This document shows positions 52,492 to 61,305 of a stretch of 64,000 bases of DNA, in pieces. This DNA is from CAYRDK01 sp043819345 (GTDB lineage: Bacteria; Omnitrophota; Gorgyraeia; Velamenicoccales; Velamenicoccaceae), in NCBI GenBank assembly GCA_043819345.1, contig JBDREX010000044.1, forward strand, positions 1 to 64,000, in the 5' to 3' direction. Both the position numbers and the translations under genes were made by a program. Positions within the stretch are counted from its first letter, which is position 1, and every line of letters begins with the position of its first letter. The notes beneath the pieces are model-generated. The model made no database searches. It worked only from the letters and a program-made list of their open reading frames with translations, and was not told the origin of the DNA.

Positions 52492-52526
52492 TGGCGTAAC
52501 CCTCATTTCCAGCTCAACGTAAAATA

Positions 52527-52599
52527 AGCCGATGAGAGGGATTGAACCTCCGACCCGCGCTTTACGAAAGCGCTGCTCTACCAACTGAGCTACATCGGC
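52527..52599 (-). tRNA. tRNA-Thr (CGU)
   Basis: 73 nt. Acceptor GCCGATG/CATCGGC, D-arm GCTC/GAGC, anticodon stem GCGCT/AGCGC with loop TTCGTAA (anticodon CGT), T-loop TTCAATC. CCA is not encoded, unlike the initiator tRNA. Its 3' end is duplicated 97 bp downstream. Confidence 0.95.
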
Positions 52600-53015
52600 A
52601 AAATGATTTTAGTGGCTAATTATAACAAAATGTTCTTTTCAACTCAAGAACGTTATCATTTATTTTTAGCCCTTACAGAAAATATCCGTGAATATATTGC
52701 CAATAATCCAATAACATGGCATAATTACAAAAATATTATAAAAATTTATACGGATTTTTTCCGCGACTTCCCGCCTACGCCTTAAGTAGGGGCGGGTCGA
52801 GACCCGCCCGATATAAAAATAATAATAAAAATGCCGAAATTATTAACCCACAAATCAAAAATACGTTTACAAGGAAACGAAAAATCCTTAATGAAAGAAT
52901 AAAAAAAACCAGAAAACAAAATCAGTAAAAATGATATAATTATACGGCATCAGGATATTACCTACCAACAGGTAGGTTTTATAACCCTATATCCAAATAA
53001 TAAAGAGAAAAACCC
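52600..53015. other. Non-coding stretch upstream of the RDD gene
   Basis: About 415 bp. No gene I can defend. It has GC-rich palindromes at 52770-52809, an AT-rich tract, a TATAAT box at 52935-52940, and a small hairpin ACCTACC/GGTAGGT at 52960-52977 followed by TTT that lies in the RDD leader. A 60-codon ORF near the start is not credible. Confidence 0.5.
52770..52809. repeat. GC-rich palindromic element
   Basis: Two overlapping hairpins: CCCGCCTAC with GTAGG(G)GCGGG at 52770-52796, and GGGCGGGTC/GACCCGCCC at 52790-52809. Same style as the insert in the tRNA-Thr 3'-end copy, but a different sequence. Confidence 0.6.
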
Positions 53016-53849
53016 ATGAAAATATACGCGTCTTTCTGGAAACGCCTTTTGGCCGTATGTATTGACAATACCCTAAGCTGTGTCTTCCTCCTTACCCCTA
53101 TCGTTTTCTATTATCTCAATGGTGAACGCCTGACCTTTGTCACAGGCGCGATAAGCCTTTTGTTAGTTATGATCTGGCCGGTCTTTACCCTATATAACAC
53201 AGTTTATCTTGTGGGCATCCATGGCGCCTCCATAGGAAAAAAAATAATGGGTGTCATCGTTACTAATAAGCGTTCTTCTGAACCATTGGGTTTCTGGAGA
53301 GCCTATTTAAGGCAACTGAGCAAAAAACTATCCTGGATACCACTGGGAGGCGGCTATTTTTGGATGCTAATCGACGACAACAAACAAACCTGGCATGATA
53401 AAATAGCCCGTTCAAAAGTTTTCATCTTAGACGCAGCCACACAAATACCACCTGCTCATAAAAAGAAAAAAGCGTCCTTTATAGAAAATCATATCAACTC
53501 TTTTGCTGTCTTATCCATCGTCTTTATGCTGATGATGCTTTTTCTGCTCCTCTATTTATCTATAAAAATAGTCCCTTTATATCAACTAGCTCTGAGGTTC
53601 TCTAATATCGGCCCATCCTATTATACACAGCTGGCTATCAATGTTGGCCTGCTCATCAAAAAAATGTACCTTTTCTTTGTCGTCTCATCACCTTTTTATA
53701 TTCTTTTTTTTGCGCTCCCAAAAGACAAAAGGCTCTGTATATTCTTAGGAATATCTTTTGGACTGGTATTCTTAGTGGCCTTTTTATGTATCCGATCCGG
53801 CATCTATCACCCTCACATCTTCTCTTTACAAGAGGCTCTTCTTCCTTAA
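53016..53849 (+). CDS. RDD-family membrane protein
   Basis: 277 aa. The first ~145 residues are an RDD domain: FWKRLLAVCIDN at the start, TMs at ~20-36 and ~44-70, and DDNKQTWHDKIARSKVF at the end. The C-terminal half adds about three more TM helices (~168-190, 205-230, 238-258). Start ATG at 53016 with AAAGAG upstream. Its 3' end overlaps the convergent comEC gene by 24 bp. Role unknown. Confidence 0.82.
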   Translation: MKIYASFWKRLLAVCIDNTLSCVFLLTPIVFYYLNGERLTFVTGAISLLLVMIWPVFTLYNTVYLVGIHGASIGKKIMGVIVTNKRSSEPLGFWRAYLRQLSKKLSWIPLGGGYFWMLIDDNKQTWHDKIARSKVFILDAATQIPPAHKKKKASFIENHINSFAVLSIVFMLMMLFLLLYLSIKIVPLYQLALRFSNIGPSYYTQLAINVGLLIKKMYLFFVVSSPFYILFFALPKDKRLCIFLGISFGLVFLVAFLCIRSGIYHPHIFSLQEALLP

Positions 53850-55424
53850 AAGTATTTTTTCTACATAATTCAGCAATAGCCCCAAAAACAATATCATAGA
53901 GTAACAGCCTAAAACAACTGCTAAAGACACATGTATATTCTTAACATACCCAAAAGGTAGGCCCGATAAAAAGGTAGCCGTTTTTAAAAAAACAAAAATA
54001 AAGAAAGTGTTCGCCTGCGCTATTAAACAAGCCGCCGGCGGACAAACAGCTTCAGCTATGACAAGTACAAGGCCGCTGGCGACAATCAAAGTACTCAAAG
54101 GCACAATAATCACATTAGCAAAAACAGCTAGCCATGAAAAATTGCTAAAATAGTAGGCTATAATGGGCAAAGTCCCCAGCCAAGCACTTAATGCCACGCA
54201 AAAATATTGCTTAAGCCTGCCAATAAACCTATTGGTAAAGATTAGGGAAGAAAAAACACGCTCAAATTTCGGAGAAAGCCAGATAATGAAAAAAACACTC
54301 AGAAAAGATAACTGAAATCCAATATCAAGCAACTGCAAAGGATTTACGACTAAGATAATCAAAGCGGTTAATGAAAAAGTATTATAAAAATGTGGTTTGC
54401 GCTCAAGCAAAGAGCTCACTAAAAATATTGACGTCATCATAACAGCCCGCACAATAGAAATAGAACAACCCGCCAAGAAACAATAAAACCATAAAAACGC
54501 CATTGTTAAACATACGCGGCTCTTAAATGAAAAGCGAAAGACTTTCAGCACCAATAACATCATCGCCGCAATCAAAGCCACATGAAGGCCGCTAACAACC
54601 AAAACATGCCAAACCCCGATTTTCATCATTGTTTTTCTGACGTGGTTGGGCACGCCCGCCCGCTGGCCTAAAAGCATGGCGCAAAGAATAGAGGCACAGG
54701 GCGGCTTTAAATTGCGCGCGATAAGAGACCTAGCCCTATGCTTAACAGAAAAAGCTGCGGCTTTTATAAAATTTTTCTTCTTTGCGGGCTGGTTAGCCAA
54801 CAAACCATCCTTGCTTACTTTAAAAACATAATAAATACCCCTTCGCTCTAAGAACTGAGTATATCCGGATTTTTTACCGGAAAACAAAATGCGCGGCGGC
54901 TTTGACAATATACCTTTTAAGACAAGTTCGCTACCAAAACAATAGTCTCGCATCTGGCGATCTTCAACAAGAACTCTAGCGCGGACAAAACTTTTTTCAG
55001 AAAGAGACTGAACGTAAACTGTGTTTAAAACAAAAGACGTCCTATTAGCATACAGCTGAGGATCCGTTTCTATAACACCGCAAATCACAATATCTTCCTT
55101 GAGTAATGCCTCTAGCGAAGCTACAGAATCTTTGGGTAAATAATAGGCCTGCGCGTATGCCAGCGCTCCACATAAAAACACCAAAAAATAAAACATAACA
55201 TAAAACAGGCGTCTGGAACGCAAAAATAAAACACTCAAAACCACAACAAAACCTGCAAGGATAATAAGAGCAGCCACATTTACAGATAGGAAATTTTCAA
55301 AAAAAATCCCGCAGCAAAAAATGAGGCAAACCATGGCTATGCCAGTCATAAAATTCCTCGCAAAAAATTCGACACTGACAAAATCAGCGCAGCATTTTTT
55401 AAAACAACTCTTAATAACCCGCAA
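53826..55424 (-). CDS. comEC: ComEC-like DNA-uptake channel, no C-terminal nuclease domain
   Basis: 532 aa. N-terminal TM cluster, a soluble OB-like part (~100-200) and the Competence domain with GVPNHVRKTMMKIGVWHVLVV, SGLHVALIAA and GCSISIVRA. Full-length ComEC (~750-800 aa) ends in a metallo-beta-lactamase domain, absent here as in some Gram-negatives. It would form the inner-membrane channel for transforming ssDNA. It is close to, but not in one unit with, the ComEA-like gene at 56710. Confidence 0.9.
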   Translation of the reverse strand: MRVIKSCFKKCCADFVSVEFFARNFMTGIAMVCLIFCCGIFFENFLSVNVAALIILAGFVVVLSVLFLRSRRLFYVMFYFLVFLCGALAYAQAYYLPKDSVASLEALLKEDIVICGVIETDPQLYANRTSFVLNTVYVQSLSEKSFVRARVLVEDRQMRDYCFGSELVLKGILSKPPRILFSGKKSGYTQFLERRGIYYVFKVSKDGLLANQPAKKKNFIKAAAFSVKHRARSLIARNLKPPCASILCAMLLGQRAGVPNHVRKTMMKIGVWHVLVVSGLHVALIAAMMLLVLKVFRFSFKSRVCLTMAFLWFYCFLAGCSISIVRAVMMTSIFLVSSLLERKPHFYNTFSLTALIILVVNPLQLLDIGFQLSFLSVFFIIWLSPKFERVFSSLIFTNRFIGRLKQYFCVALSAWLGTLPIIAYYFSNFSWLAVFANVIIVPLSTLIVASGLVLVIAEAVCPPAACLIAQANTFFIFVFLKTATFLSGLPFGYVKNIHVSLAVVLGCYSMILFLGLLLNYVEKILLRKKSLL

Positions 55425-55515
55425 AATAGTTTGTTATGGAAAGTTCGTGAAGGAATGAAAGGCTATACTAATTCAAAGTCATCACCGTTGTGATAAGAAC
55501 TAATATAGCAGGTAA

Positions 55516-55944
55516 CTACTTACCATCTTCTTCGGCAGCAATACGAAGATTTGTAATATCCAGGCCGTTTAAAACATCCAGGACACGTACAACATTTTTA
55601 AAAGGCACAAGCCGGTCAATCTGGACGATCACAGAAACAGGTTCAACACTTTTTGATACCCCATCTAATTGAGCTTCCAATTCTTTAAACGTGACAACCT
55701 TACCATCCAAATACATCGGCCCGTCGCTAGATAAGGTAATAGTCACCGAAGAGGAAGCCTTTTGAGAAACAGAAACATTTTTAGCTTTTGGCAAATTAAC
55801 TTTTATATGTTTGGCTTTGGTAGGATTAAACGTGTATAAAAGGCTGAATGATATAAAAAAGAAAATAAACATATTTAACACAATATCCGTCATAGCAACG
55901 GATTCAAGGCTAAACATATAACTTCTATTGGGCTCAATTTTCAT
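55516..55944 (-). CDS. ExbD/TolR-family protein
   Basis: 142 aa: short N-terminus, one TM (~18-42) with SVAMTDIVLNMFIFFFISF carrying the functional Asp, and a periplasmic domain ending near RIAAEED. Partner of the ExbB/TolQ-like protein; start overlaps its stop by 4 bp (ATGA). Couples ion flow to outer-membrane work; no TolA/TonB is nearby. Confidence 0.93.
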   Translation of the reverse strand: MKIEPNRSYMFSLESVAMTDIVLNMFIFFFISFSLLYTFNPTKAKHIKVNLPKAKNVSVSQKASSSVTITLSSDGPMYLDGKVVTFKELEAQLDGVSKSVEPVSVIVQIDRLVPFKNVVRVLDVLNGLDITNLRIAAEEDGK

Positions 55945-56561
55945 AAAAATTTTGCTTTTGACATCGCTTCTAACAATTGGCCAGCATAATCATCTAACTC
56001 ATGCGCAAAATACTTGATCCTACTAATAAAATAGTTATAACATAAATAGTAAGGTATCGCGATCATCAACCCGATGGCGGATGTTATCATCGCTTCATAA
56101 ATACCGGAGGCCAGAGAACTGACCGTCACATCGTTGCCCGCTTTTTCCCACGCCATAAAAGCGCGAATCAATCCTGTAATAGTACCTAAAAACCCCAAAA
56201 GAGGCGCAATACCGACAATAGAAACTAACCCGCCAAGACGCTTTTCAAGTTTCTTTACCTCGTGGTTTCCGACCCGCTCAAGCATCTTTTCTAAAGATGG
56301 CCGCGTCAGCTCATTATTTTCTAAAGCTGAGGTAAACATAGCGCCTATAGGCTGGTTTTTATGTTGACGAGAAAGATTCAAAGCATCTTCCAATTTGCCT
56401 GAGGCAATTTTTCTACAAACCGCATCACAAAACTTTTCCATATTAAACCGGTAAACACGACGAATCACAATCAGCCTGTCTATGATGACCGCCAAACCAA
56501 AAATAGATATAATAATTAACGGAATAACAACCGGCCCACCTTTAAATAAAAAATAAAGCAT
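55941..56561 (-). CDS. MotA/TolQ/ExbB-family proton channel protein
   Basis: 206 aa with three TM helices (~8-28, 110-132, 155-178). LGFLGTITGLIRAF and GIYEAMITSAIGLMIAIPYYL are family signatures. AGGAGG precedes the ATG. It forms the ion-conducting complex with the 142-aa ExbD/TolR-like protein. Confidence 0.94.
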   Translation of the reverse strand: MLYFLFKGGPVVIPLIIISIFGLAVIIDRLIVIRRVYRFNMEKFCDAVCRKIASGKLEDALNLSRQHKNQPIGAMFTSALENNELTRPSLEKMLERVGNHEVKKLEKRLGGLVSIVGIAPLLGFLGTITGLIRAFMAWEKAGNDVTVSSLASGIYEAMITSAIGLMIAIPYYLCYNYFISRIKYFAHELDDYAGQLLEAMSKAKFL

Positions 56562-56635
56562 TTAACCTCCTATAAACGTCAATTGTTTCAGCTGCCAGGC
56601 CACCAGGCACAACATCCAACACATGTAAAAACTGT

Positions 56636-56690
56636 TGGCATGTTAGCGAGTTAATGGGTTAAACTCGCATACTCGCACACACGTCAACTC
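56636..56690 (-). repeat. Intergenic repeat, GTTTAACCC family (copy 2)
   Basis: Minus strand GCGAGTTTAACCCATTAAC, TCGCTAACATGCCAAC. The first part matches 8863-8914 with one mismatch over about 20 bp. Located between the ExbB-like and ComEA-like genes. Confidence 0.4.
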
Positions 56691-56709
56691 ACTAGCACTG
56701 TTTCTTGTC

Positions 56710-57054
56710 TTATTTATTCACCACCAAACGGCCCTTAAGTTTCTCCAGTTTTTTCTTACCAATCCCCTTGACCTGCGTCAATTCATCAACACTCTTAAAC
56801 GGCCCATGGGCCTGCCTATAAATAATAATGTCGTGCGCGATCTTTTCTCCAATACCAGGTAAAGCTACCCACTGTGGCTCTTCGGCGGCATTAATATCCA
56901 ATGCCTCGCTGCTACTATAATTCATAAAACCTTCACTCAAAACACGGCCATACCCAGGTTTAACTTTTAAATAAATACGCACAGCTAAACCAATGATTAA
57001 AATAAAAGCAAGAAACAACAAAACTTTGCGTTCCTGTAGAGTGAGATATATCAT
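56710..57054 (-). CDS. ComEA-like helix-hairpin-helix protein
   Basis: 114 aa. One N-terminal TM (~8-28) and a periplasmic double HhH domain: LDINAAEEPQWVALPGIG, IIIYRQAHGPFKSVDEL and KGIGKKKLEKLK. ComEA binds dsDNA for uptake. Its start overlaps the leuS stop by 4 bp. Confidence 0.92.
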   Translation of the reverse strand: MIYLTLQERKVLLFLAFILIIGLAVRIYLKVKPGYGRVLSEGFMNYSSSEALDINAAEEPQWVALPGIGEKIAHDIIIYRQAHGPFKSVDELTQVKGIGKKKLEKLKGRLVVNK

Positions 57055-59510
57055 GCAGCAACAATGCTAACCAATTTTCCAGGAACAACGATCATCTTTT
57101 TAATAGAACTGTTCTTAAGCCATTCCTGAACTTTTGTATCAGCCATAACTTTTTCCTTTACTTCCTCTTCGCTCGCACCAACACCCACAACCAGTTTCGA
57201 CCTCACCTTGCCATTAACCTGAACAACATAGGTTACCTCATTCTGCGCCAGACAAGCTTCGTCAAAAACAGGCCAGCTGGCCTTAAAAACACTGCTTTTA
57301 TAACCAAGCATCTGCCACAACTCTTCACATAAATGAGGCGAAAATGGTGCCATTAAAATAACAAGCGTTTCAACAGCCTTATGAACAGCTGGATTCAATC
57401 GCTCCTCATCACTTAACTTATATAATTCATTAACCAATTCCATAACAGCAGCTATGGCTGTGTTAAATTTAAAACCGCCTTCCATATCCTGGGTCACTTT
57501 TTTTATCGTCTCATGTATCTTGCGGCTCAAAGGCGATAAATCCTGGCCCGACTTAGCTGGCTGAGTTTTTTTTGGCTCTTGCGATACGGCCTCTACAAAA
57601 CGCCAGATACGATTTAAAAAACGCCACGCCCCATCCATTCCCTTGTCATTCCAGTCTAATTCTGTTTCAGGCGGCGCCGCGAATAAAATAAAAACTCTTA
57701 ACGTATCGGCTCCATAACGCTCTAAAATCTCGTCCGGATCAACGATATTACCCTTTGACTTAGACATCACCTCTCCCTCTTTAAGCACCATACCCTGAGT
57801 CAAAAGGCGCACAAAAGGCTCTTCTATGTCCGTCAAACCCAAATCTTTTAAAAATTTAGTAAAAAATCGCGAATATAAAAGATGCAAAACAGCATGTTCA
57901 ATGCCGCCAATATATTGATCAACAGGCATCCAATATTTTGCCTCTTTAACATTAAAAGGAAGCTCTGCCTCGCCAGCAGAGGTAAACCTATAGAAATACC
58001 AAGAGGAATCAAAGAACGTCGCCATGGTGTCCGTTTCCCTGCGGGCCTTCCCTAAACATTTCGGACATTGCGCCACAACAAAATCCTGAGATTGATTCAA
58101 AGGGCTCCCCCCTTCGCCGGAAAATCTGACATTCTTAGGCAAAGTCACAGGCAAATTACTCTCAGAAACCCCAACAACACCGCACACATCACAATAAACA
58201 ACAGGGATAGGCGTGCCCCAATAACGCTGACGCGAAATAAGCCAATCACGCAGGCGCCAATGCGTTTTTATCCGGCCCATCTTGTTTTCCTGCATCCATA
58301 ACGCTATCGCCTTTTTTGCCTCCCCGCTTTGATACCCATTGAATTGCCCGGAATTTACCAAAACCCCTTCTTCTTCATACGCCGCCTGCATAGCATCGCC
58401 GGACAAAACCTCCAGGCCATCTTTCGGCTGTATCACAACGCGCATAGCCAAACCATATCTACGCGCAAAAAGAAAATCTCTTTGATCATGTGTCGGCACC
58501 GCCATAATCGCACCTGTACCGTATTCCATAAGAACATAATCAGCGATCCAGACAGAAATTTTCTCGCCATTAACAGGATTCGTAACATACAGTCCTGTAA
58601 AAATACCTTCCTTTGTTATCTCGGGGTTGAGGCGATCAATCCTGCTTTCCCTGGAAATCTTCTCTATAAACTGGCGGACATCGTCTTCCCGGGGAGAACC
58701 CTTAATCATTTTGTCAATAAGCGGATGCTCTGGGGCCAAAACAACATAAGTCGCGCCAAAAATAGTATCCGGCCTGGTTGTAAAAACAGTAATAGAAGTC
58801 TCTTCATCCAGTTTAAAATCAATCTCAACACCTTCGCTTTTGCCAATCCAATTCTTCTGCATAGCCAAAACCGCAGGCGGCCACTCTTTAAGGGCATCCA
58901 AATCCTCAAGAAGCCTATCACTATAATCTGTTATTTTAAGAAACCACTGCTCTAAATCCTTTTGGACAACAGGTGTATGACAACGCCAACACCCTCCGTC
59001 AATCACTTCTTCATTTGCCAATGTCGTAACACAGCTTGGACACCAATTCACAGAAGATGCTTTTTTATACGCCAGCCCTTTCTCAAGCATTTTCAAAAAA
59101 ATCCACTGATTCCACCTGTAATAATCGGGTACACATGTAGAAATTTCCCGCTCCCAATCATAAGCAAACCCCATGCGATAGAGTTCTTTTTTCATCCAGG
59201 CGATGCATTTCAATGTCCAATCTTCAGGGTCAGAATTATTTTTAATAGCCGCATTCTCTGCTGGCTGGCCAAAAGCATCAAACCCCATTGGATGCAAAAC
59301 ATTAAAGCCCTGTAACATCTTATATCGGGCTATAACATCGCCAATCGTATAATTGCGCACATGGCCCATATGAATTCTTCCGGATGGATACGGAAACATT
59401 TCCAAACAATAATACTTCTGTTTCTTGGAGTCCATCCTGGATTGATAAACCTTGTGCTCCTGCCAGTACTTCTGCCATTTTTGTTCTATACTTTTAAAAT
59501 CAAAATGCAT
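57051..59510 (-). CDS. leuS: Leucyl-tRNA synthetase
   Basis: 819 aa, bacterial-type class I synthetase. HIGH motif as PYPSGRIHMGHVRNY; editing domain with TTRPDTIFGATYVV; KMSKS motif as VMSKSKGNIVDP. Zinc site WCPSC and CWRC are present. Full length. Overlaps the ComEA-like gene. Confidence 0.98.
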   Translation of the reverse strand: MHFDFKSIEQKWQKYWQEHKVYQSRMDSKKQKYYCLEMFPYPSGRIHMGHVRNYTIGDVIARYKMLQGFNVLHPMGFDAFGQPAENAAIKNNSDPEDWTLKCIAWMKKELYRMGFAYDWEREISTCVPDYYRWNQWIFLKMLEKGLAYKKASSVNWCPSCVTTLANEEVIDGGCWRCHTPVVQKDLEQWFLKITDYSDRLLEDLDALKEWPPAVLAMQKNWIGKSEGVEIDFKLDEETSITVFTTRPDTIFGATYVVLAPEHPLIDKMIKGSPREDDVRQFIEKISRESRIDRLNPEITKEGIFTGLYVTNPVNGEKISVWIADYVLMEYGTGAIMAVPTHDQRDFLFARRYGLAMRVVIQPKDGLEVLSGDAMQAAYEEEGVLVNSGQFNGYQSGEAKKAIALWMQENKMGRIKTHWRLRDWLISRQRYWGTPIPVVYCDVCGVVGVSESNLPVTLPKNVRFSGEGGSPLNQSQDFVVAQCPKCLGKARRETDTMATFFDSSWYFYRFTSAGEAELPFNVKEAKYWMPVDQYIGGIEHAVLHLLYSRFFTKFLKDLGLTDIEEPFVRLLTQGMVLKEGEVMSKSKGNIVDPDEILERYGADTLRVFILFAAPPETELDWNDKGMDGAWRFLNRIWRFVEAVSQEPKKTQPAKSGQDLSPLSRKIHETIKKVTQDMEGGFKFNTAIAAVMELVNELYKLSDEERLNPAVHKAVETLVILMAPFSPHLCEELWQMLGYKSSVFKASWPVFDEACLAQNEVTYVVQVNGKVRSKLVVGVGASEEEVKEKVMADTKVQEWLKNSSIKKMIVVPGKLVSIVAA

Positions 59511-59533
59511 AACCTTCCTCTCAACTCTATGGC

Positions 59534-60400
59534 CTATAGGCCCATAGCACTCTTTTGGCTAACCAAGCGCCTCACCCTATCTAAATTCATTTTATCATCA
59601 AGCGGCTCATCCTTAGGTGTTTCTAAAACAAAAGCCATGTCTTTAAGGCGCGGATGATTTACGATGTGCTTAAAACCTTTGATCCCAATATGCCCCTTAC
59701 CAATGTGCGTATGCCTATCGGCATGAGAACACAGTGTTGACTTTGAATCATTAAGATGGACAAGCCTTAAGGCCTTTTTACCAACGCAGCGATCTATATA
59801 ATTCAATAACGCGTCGAAATCTCTAGCATTGCGAATATTCCACCCGGCAGCAAACGCGTGCGCCGTATCCAAACACACTCCAAGGCGTTGCGATTCCTTT
59901 ACGTTTTCAAAAATATATTTATGATGCTCAAAAACAGCACCCAACCAATGGCCGGAACCAGCCGTATTCTCTAAAAGCAATTTTACATCCGCCGTATCTT
60001 TTGACTCTTTAAAAACAATGTTAAGCGCCTTTACGAACTGCGACAAACCTAAAGCTAGCGTAGAATCCTTAAAACTGCCCATATGCGTCACAAGATAATC
60101 CGCACCCAAAAGTGAAGACTCTTTTAAATCAGCAACATAAGCCTCTATGGATTTTTGAAAAAGCGACTCGCGCGTCGTTGCTAAATTCAGTAGATAAGGA
60201 ATGTGAACTGCGACAACCTTGACCCCGCTCGCTTTTCGCCTGCGCCTAAATTCTAATGCATCTTCCTTAGTTACAGAATGCTGGCGCCACTGCCTGGGGT
60301 TTCTTGAAAAAATCTGCATAGCCGTGCATCCTAAAGCCTCGGCACGGTCAATAGACTCATAGATTTTACCGCTTATGGAAACATGGACGCCTAAATACAT
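59534..60400 (-). CDS. nfo: Endonuclease IV (AP endonuclease)
   Basis: 288 aa TIM-barrel with three zinc ions. LGVHVSISGKIYE at the start, GVCLDTAHAFAAGW, VHLNDSKSTLCSHADRHTHIG carry the metal ligands (His/Asp/Glu); VLETPKDEPL near the end. Cuts at abasic sites in base-excision repair. The ATG is 23 bp upstream of leuS. Confidence 0.97.
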   Translation of the reverse strand: MYLGVHVSISGKIYESIDRAEALGCTAMQIFSRNPRQWRQHSVTKEDALEFRRRRKASGVKVVAVHIPYLLNLATTRESLFQKSIEAYVADLKESSLLGADYLVTHMGSFKDSTLALGLSQFVKALNIVFKESKDTADVKLLLENTAGSGHWLGAVFEHHKYIFENVKESQRLGVCLDTAHAFAAGWNIRNARDFDALLNYIDRCVGKKALRLVHLNDSKSTLCSHADRHTHIGKGHIGIKGFKHIVNHPRLKDMAFVLETPKDEPLDDKMNLDRVRRLVSQKSAMGL

Positions 60401-60474
60401 TTAAGGCAGATACTAACACAAAAAAAGGTGGGGTTCAAGACAGTTCCTCACAAGAAAAAAAGATTAATTTAAAT

Positions 60475-60849
60475 TTACTGTGACTCTTTAAAAAAATCCG
60501 CAATCGCAGACATCATTTCAATAAAATCATAGGGTTTTTGAAAAAAAGCATCGGCTTTTTCAGAAGCATAGCCCGCGCCTTCCATATCCTTTGACAAAGC
60601 TGTCGCCACAAAAACAGGAATACGCTTAAACTTGTCATCCTGCTTGAGAGCCCGCAACACCTCTTCGCCACTGAGCTTGGGCAAAACAAGATCCAAAATA
60701 ATGAGATCAGGCAAGAAAGAATCCAGGATACGCAAGCCCTCTTCGCCATCAAAAGCCTCACGAACCTCATAACCACCAGATTCCAGGCGCAGTTTCATCA
60801 TATCAGCTAACCCATGCTCATCTTCTATAACCAGTATTCTTTTTTTCAT
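60475..60849 (-). CDS. Stand-alone response-regulator receiver domain
   Basis: 124 aa CheY-like. VIEDEHG supplies the acidic pocket, Asp53 in ILDLVLP is the phospho-acceptor, VATALS has the switch Thr and FFQKPYD the conserved Lys. There is no output domain and no kinase gene nearby, so it acts by protein-protein contact or in a phosphorelay. Confidence 0.92.
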   Translation of the reverse strand: MKKRILVIEDEHGLADMMKLRLESGGYEVREAFDGEEGLRILDSFLPDLIILDLVLPKLSGEEVLRALKQDDKFKRIPVFVATALSKDMEGAGYASEKADAFFQKPYDFIEMMSAIADFFKESQ

Positions 60850-60963
60850 AATATACTTTTCTCCGGCCTCATTACAAAATCAAAGCATTCGCAATTTAAG
60901 TTCTTAAACTTATTTTAAAACTATATCAAAAACCACTAAAAAAAACAACACAATTTTACCCTG

Positions 60964-60992
60964 TTGACAATATAGCCCAGCTATACTATTAT
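60964..60992 (+). promoter_or_regulatory. Promoter of tRNA-Ala
   Basis: Consensus TTGACA, 17-nt spacer, TATTAT, about 57 nt before the tRNA 5' end. Confidence 0.8.
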
Positions 60993-61049
60993 TATAGAAC
61001 TTGAAAACACATTATCTAGGCTTTTATAAAGAATATTCCCATTGATTTT

Positions 61050-61122
61050 GGGGCTGTAGCTCAGCTGGGAGAGCGCTTGACTGGCAGTCAAGAGGTCACG
61101 GGTTCGATCCCCGTCAGCTCCA
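61050..61122 (+). tRNA. tRNA-Ala (GGC)
   Basis: 73 nt. Acceptor GGGGCTG/CAGCTCC, D-arm GCTC/GAGC, anticodon stem CTTGA/TCAAG with loop CTGGCAG (anticodon GGC), T-arm ACGGG/CCCGT with loop TTCGATC, discriminator A, no encoded CCA. Downstream palindromes and a duplicated tail follow at once. Confidence 0.96.
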
Positions 61123-61257
61123 CTTGAATTTTTCCGACAAGGAAAAATTCAAGTGGATGCAGCGCGAACGTTGTGTTGCAACAGAGCAACACAGTAAGCG
61201 CGGCGCCAGCTCCTTAATTATTTCCGACAAGGAAAAATTCAAGTGAATGCAGCGCAA
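61115..61257 (+). repeat. Duplicated tRNA-Ala 3' tail with a 15-bp hairpin
   Basis: Copy 1 begins at the acceptor 3' strand CAGCTCC (61115) and copy 2 at 61207, again with CAGCTCC. Both continue into a 25-bp identical block (61131-61155 and 61221-61245) and then ATGCAGCGC. In copy 1 the block closes a perfect 15-bp stem (arms 61121-61135 and 61141-61155, loop GACAA), so it may act as a terminator. Copy 2 has lost the left arm. A second hairpin, TGTTGC/GCAACA, lies between. Confidence 0.75.
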
Positions 61258-61305
61258 AGAACAAATAATCACATCTTTGCACAATACTCCAATAAGAGGC
61301 ATGTT

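Noticed and set aside
52603..52785. 60-codon ORF after tRNA-Thr
   Set aside because: No ribosome-binding site or promoter, AT-biased composition, and its end lies in a palindromic repeat.
52350..52810. Integrated phage or genomic island at tRNA-Thr
   Set aside because: The repeats are only 97 bp apart and no integrase or cargo gene is present.
61243..61305. Longer N-terminus for the secreted protein at 61306
   Set aside because: The region is part of the tRNA-tail repeat and would place 21 residues ahead of a normal signal peptide.
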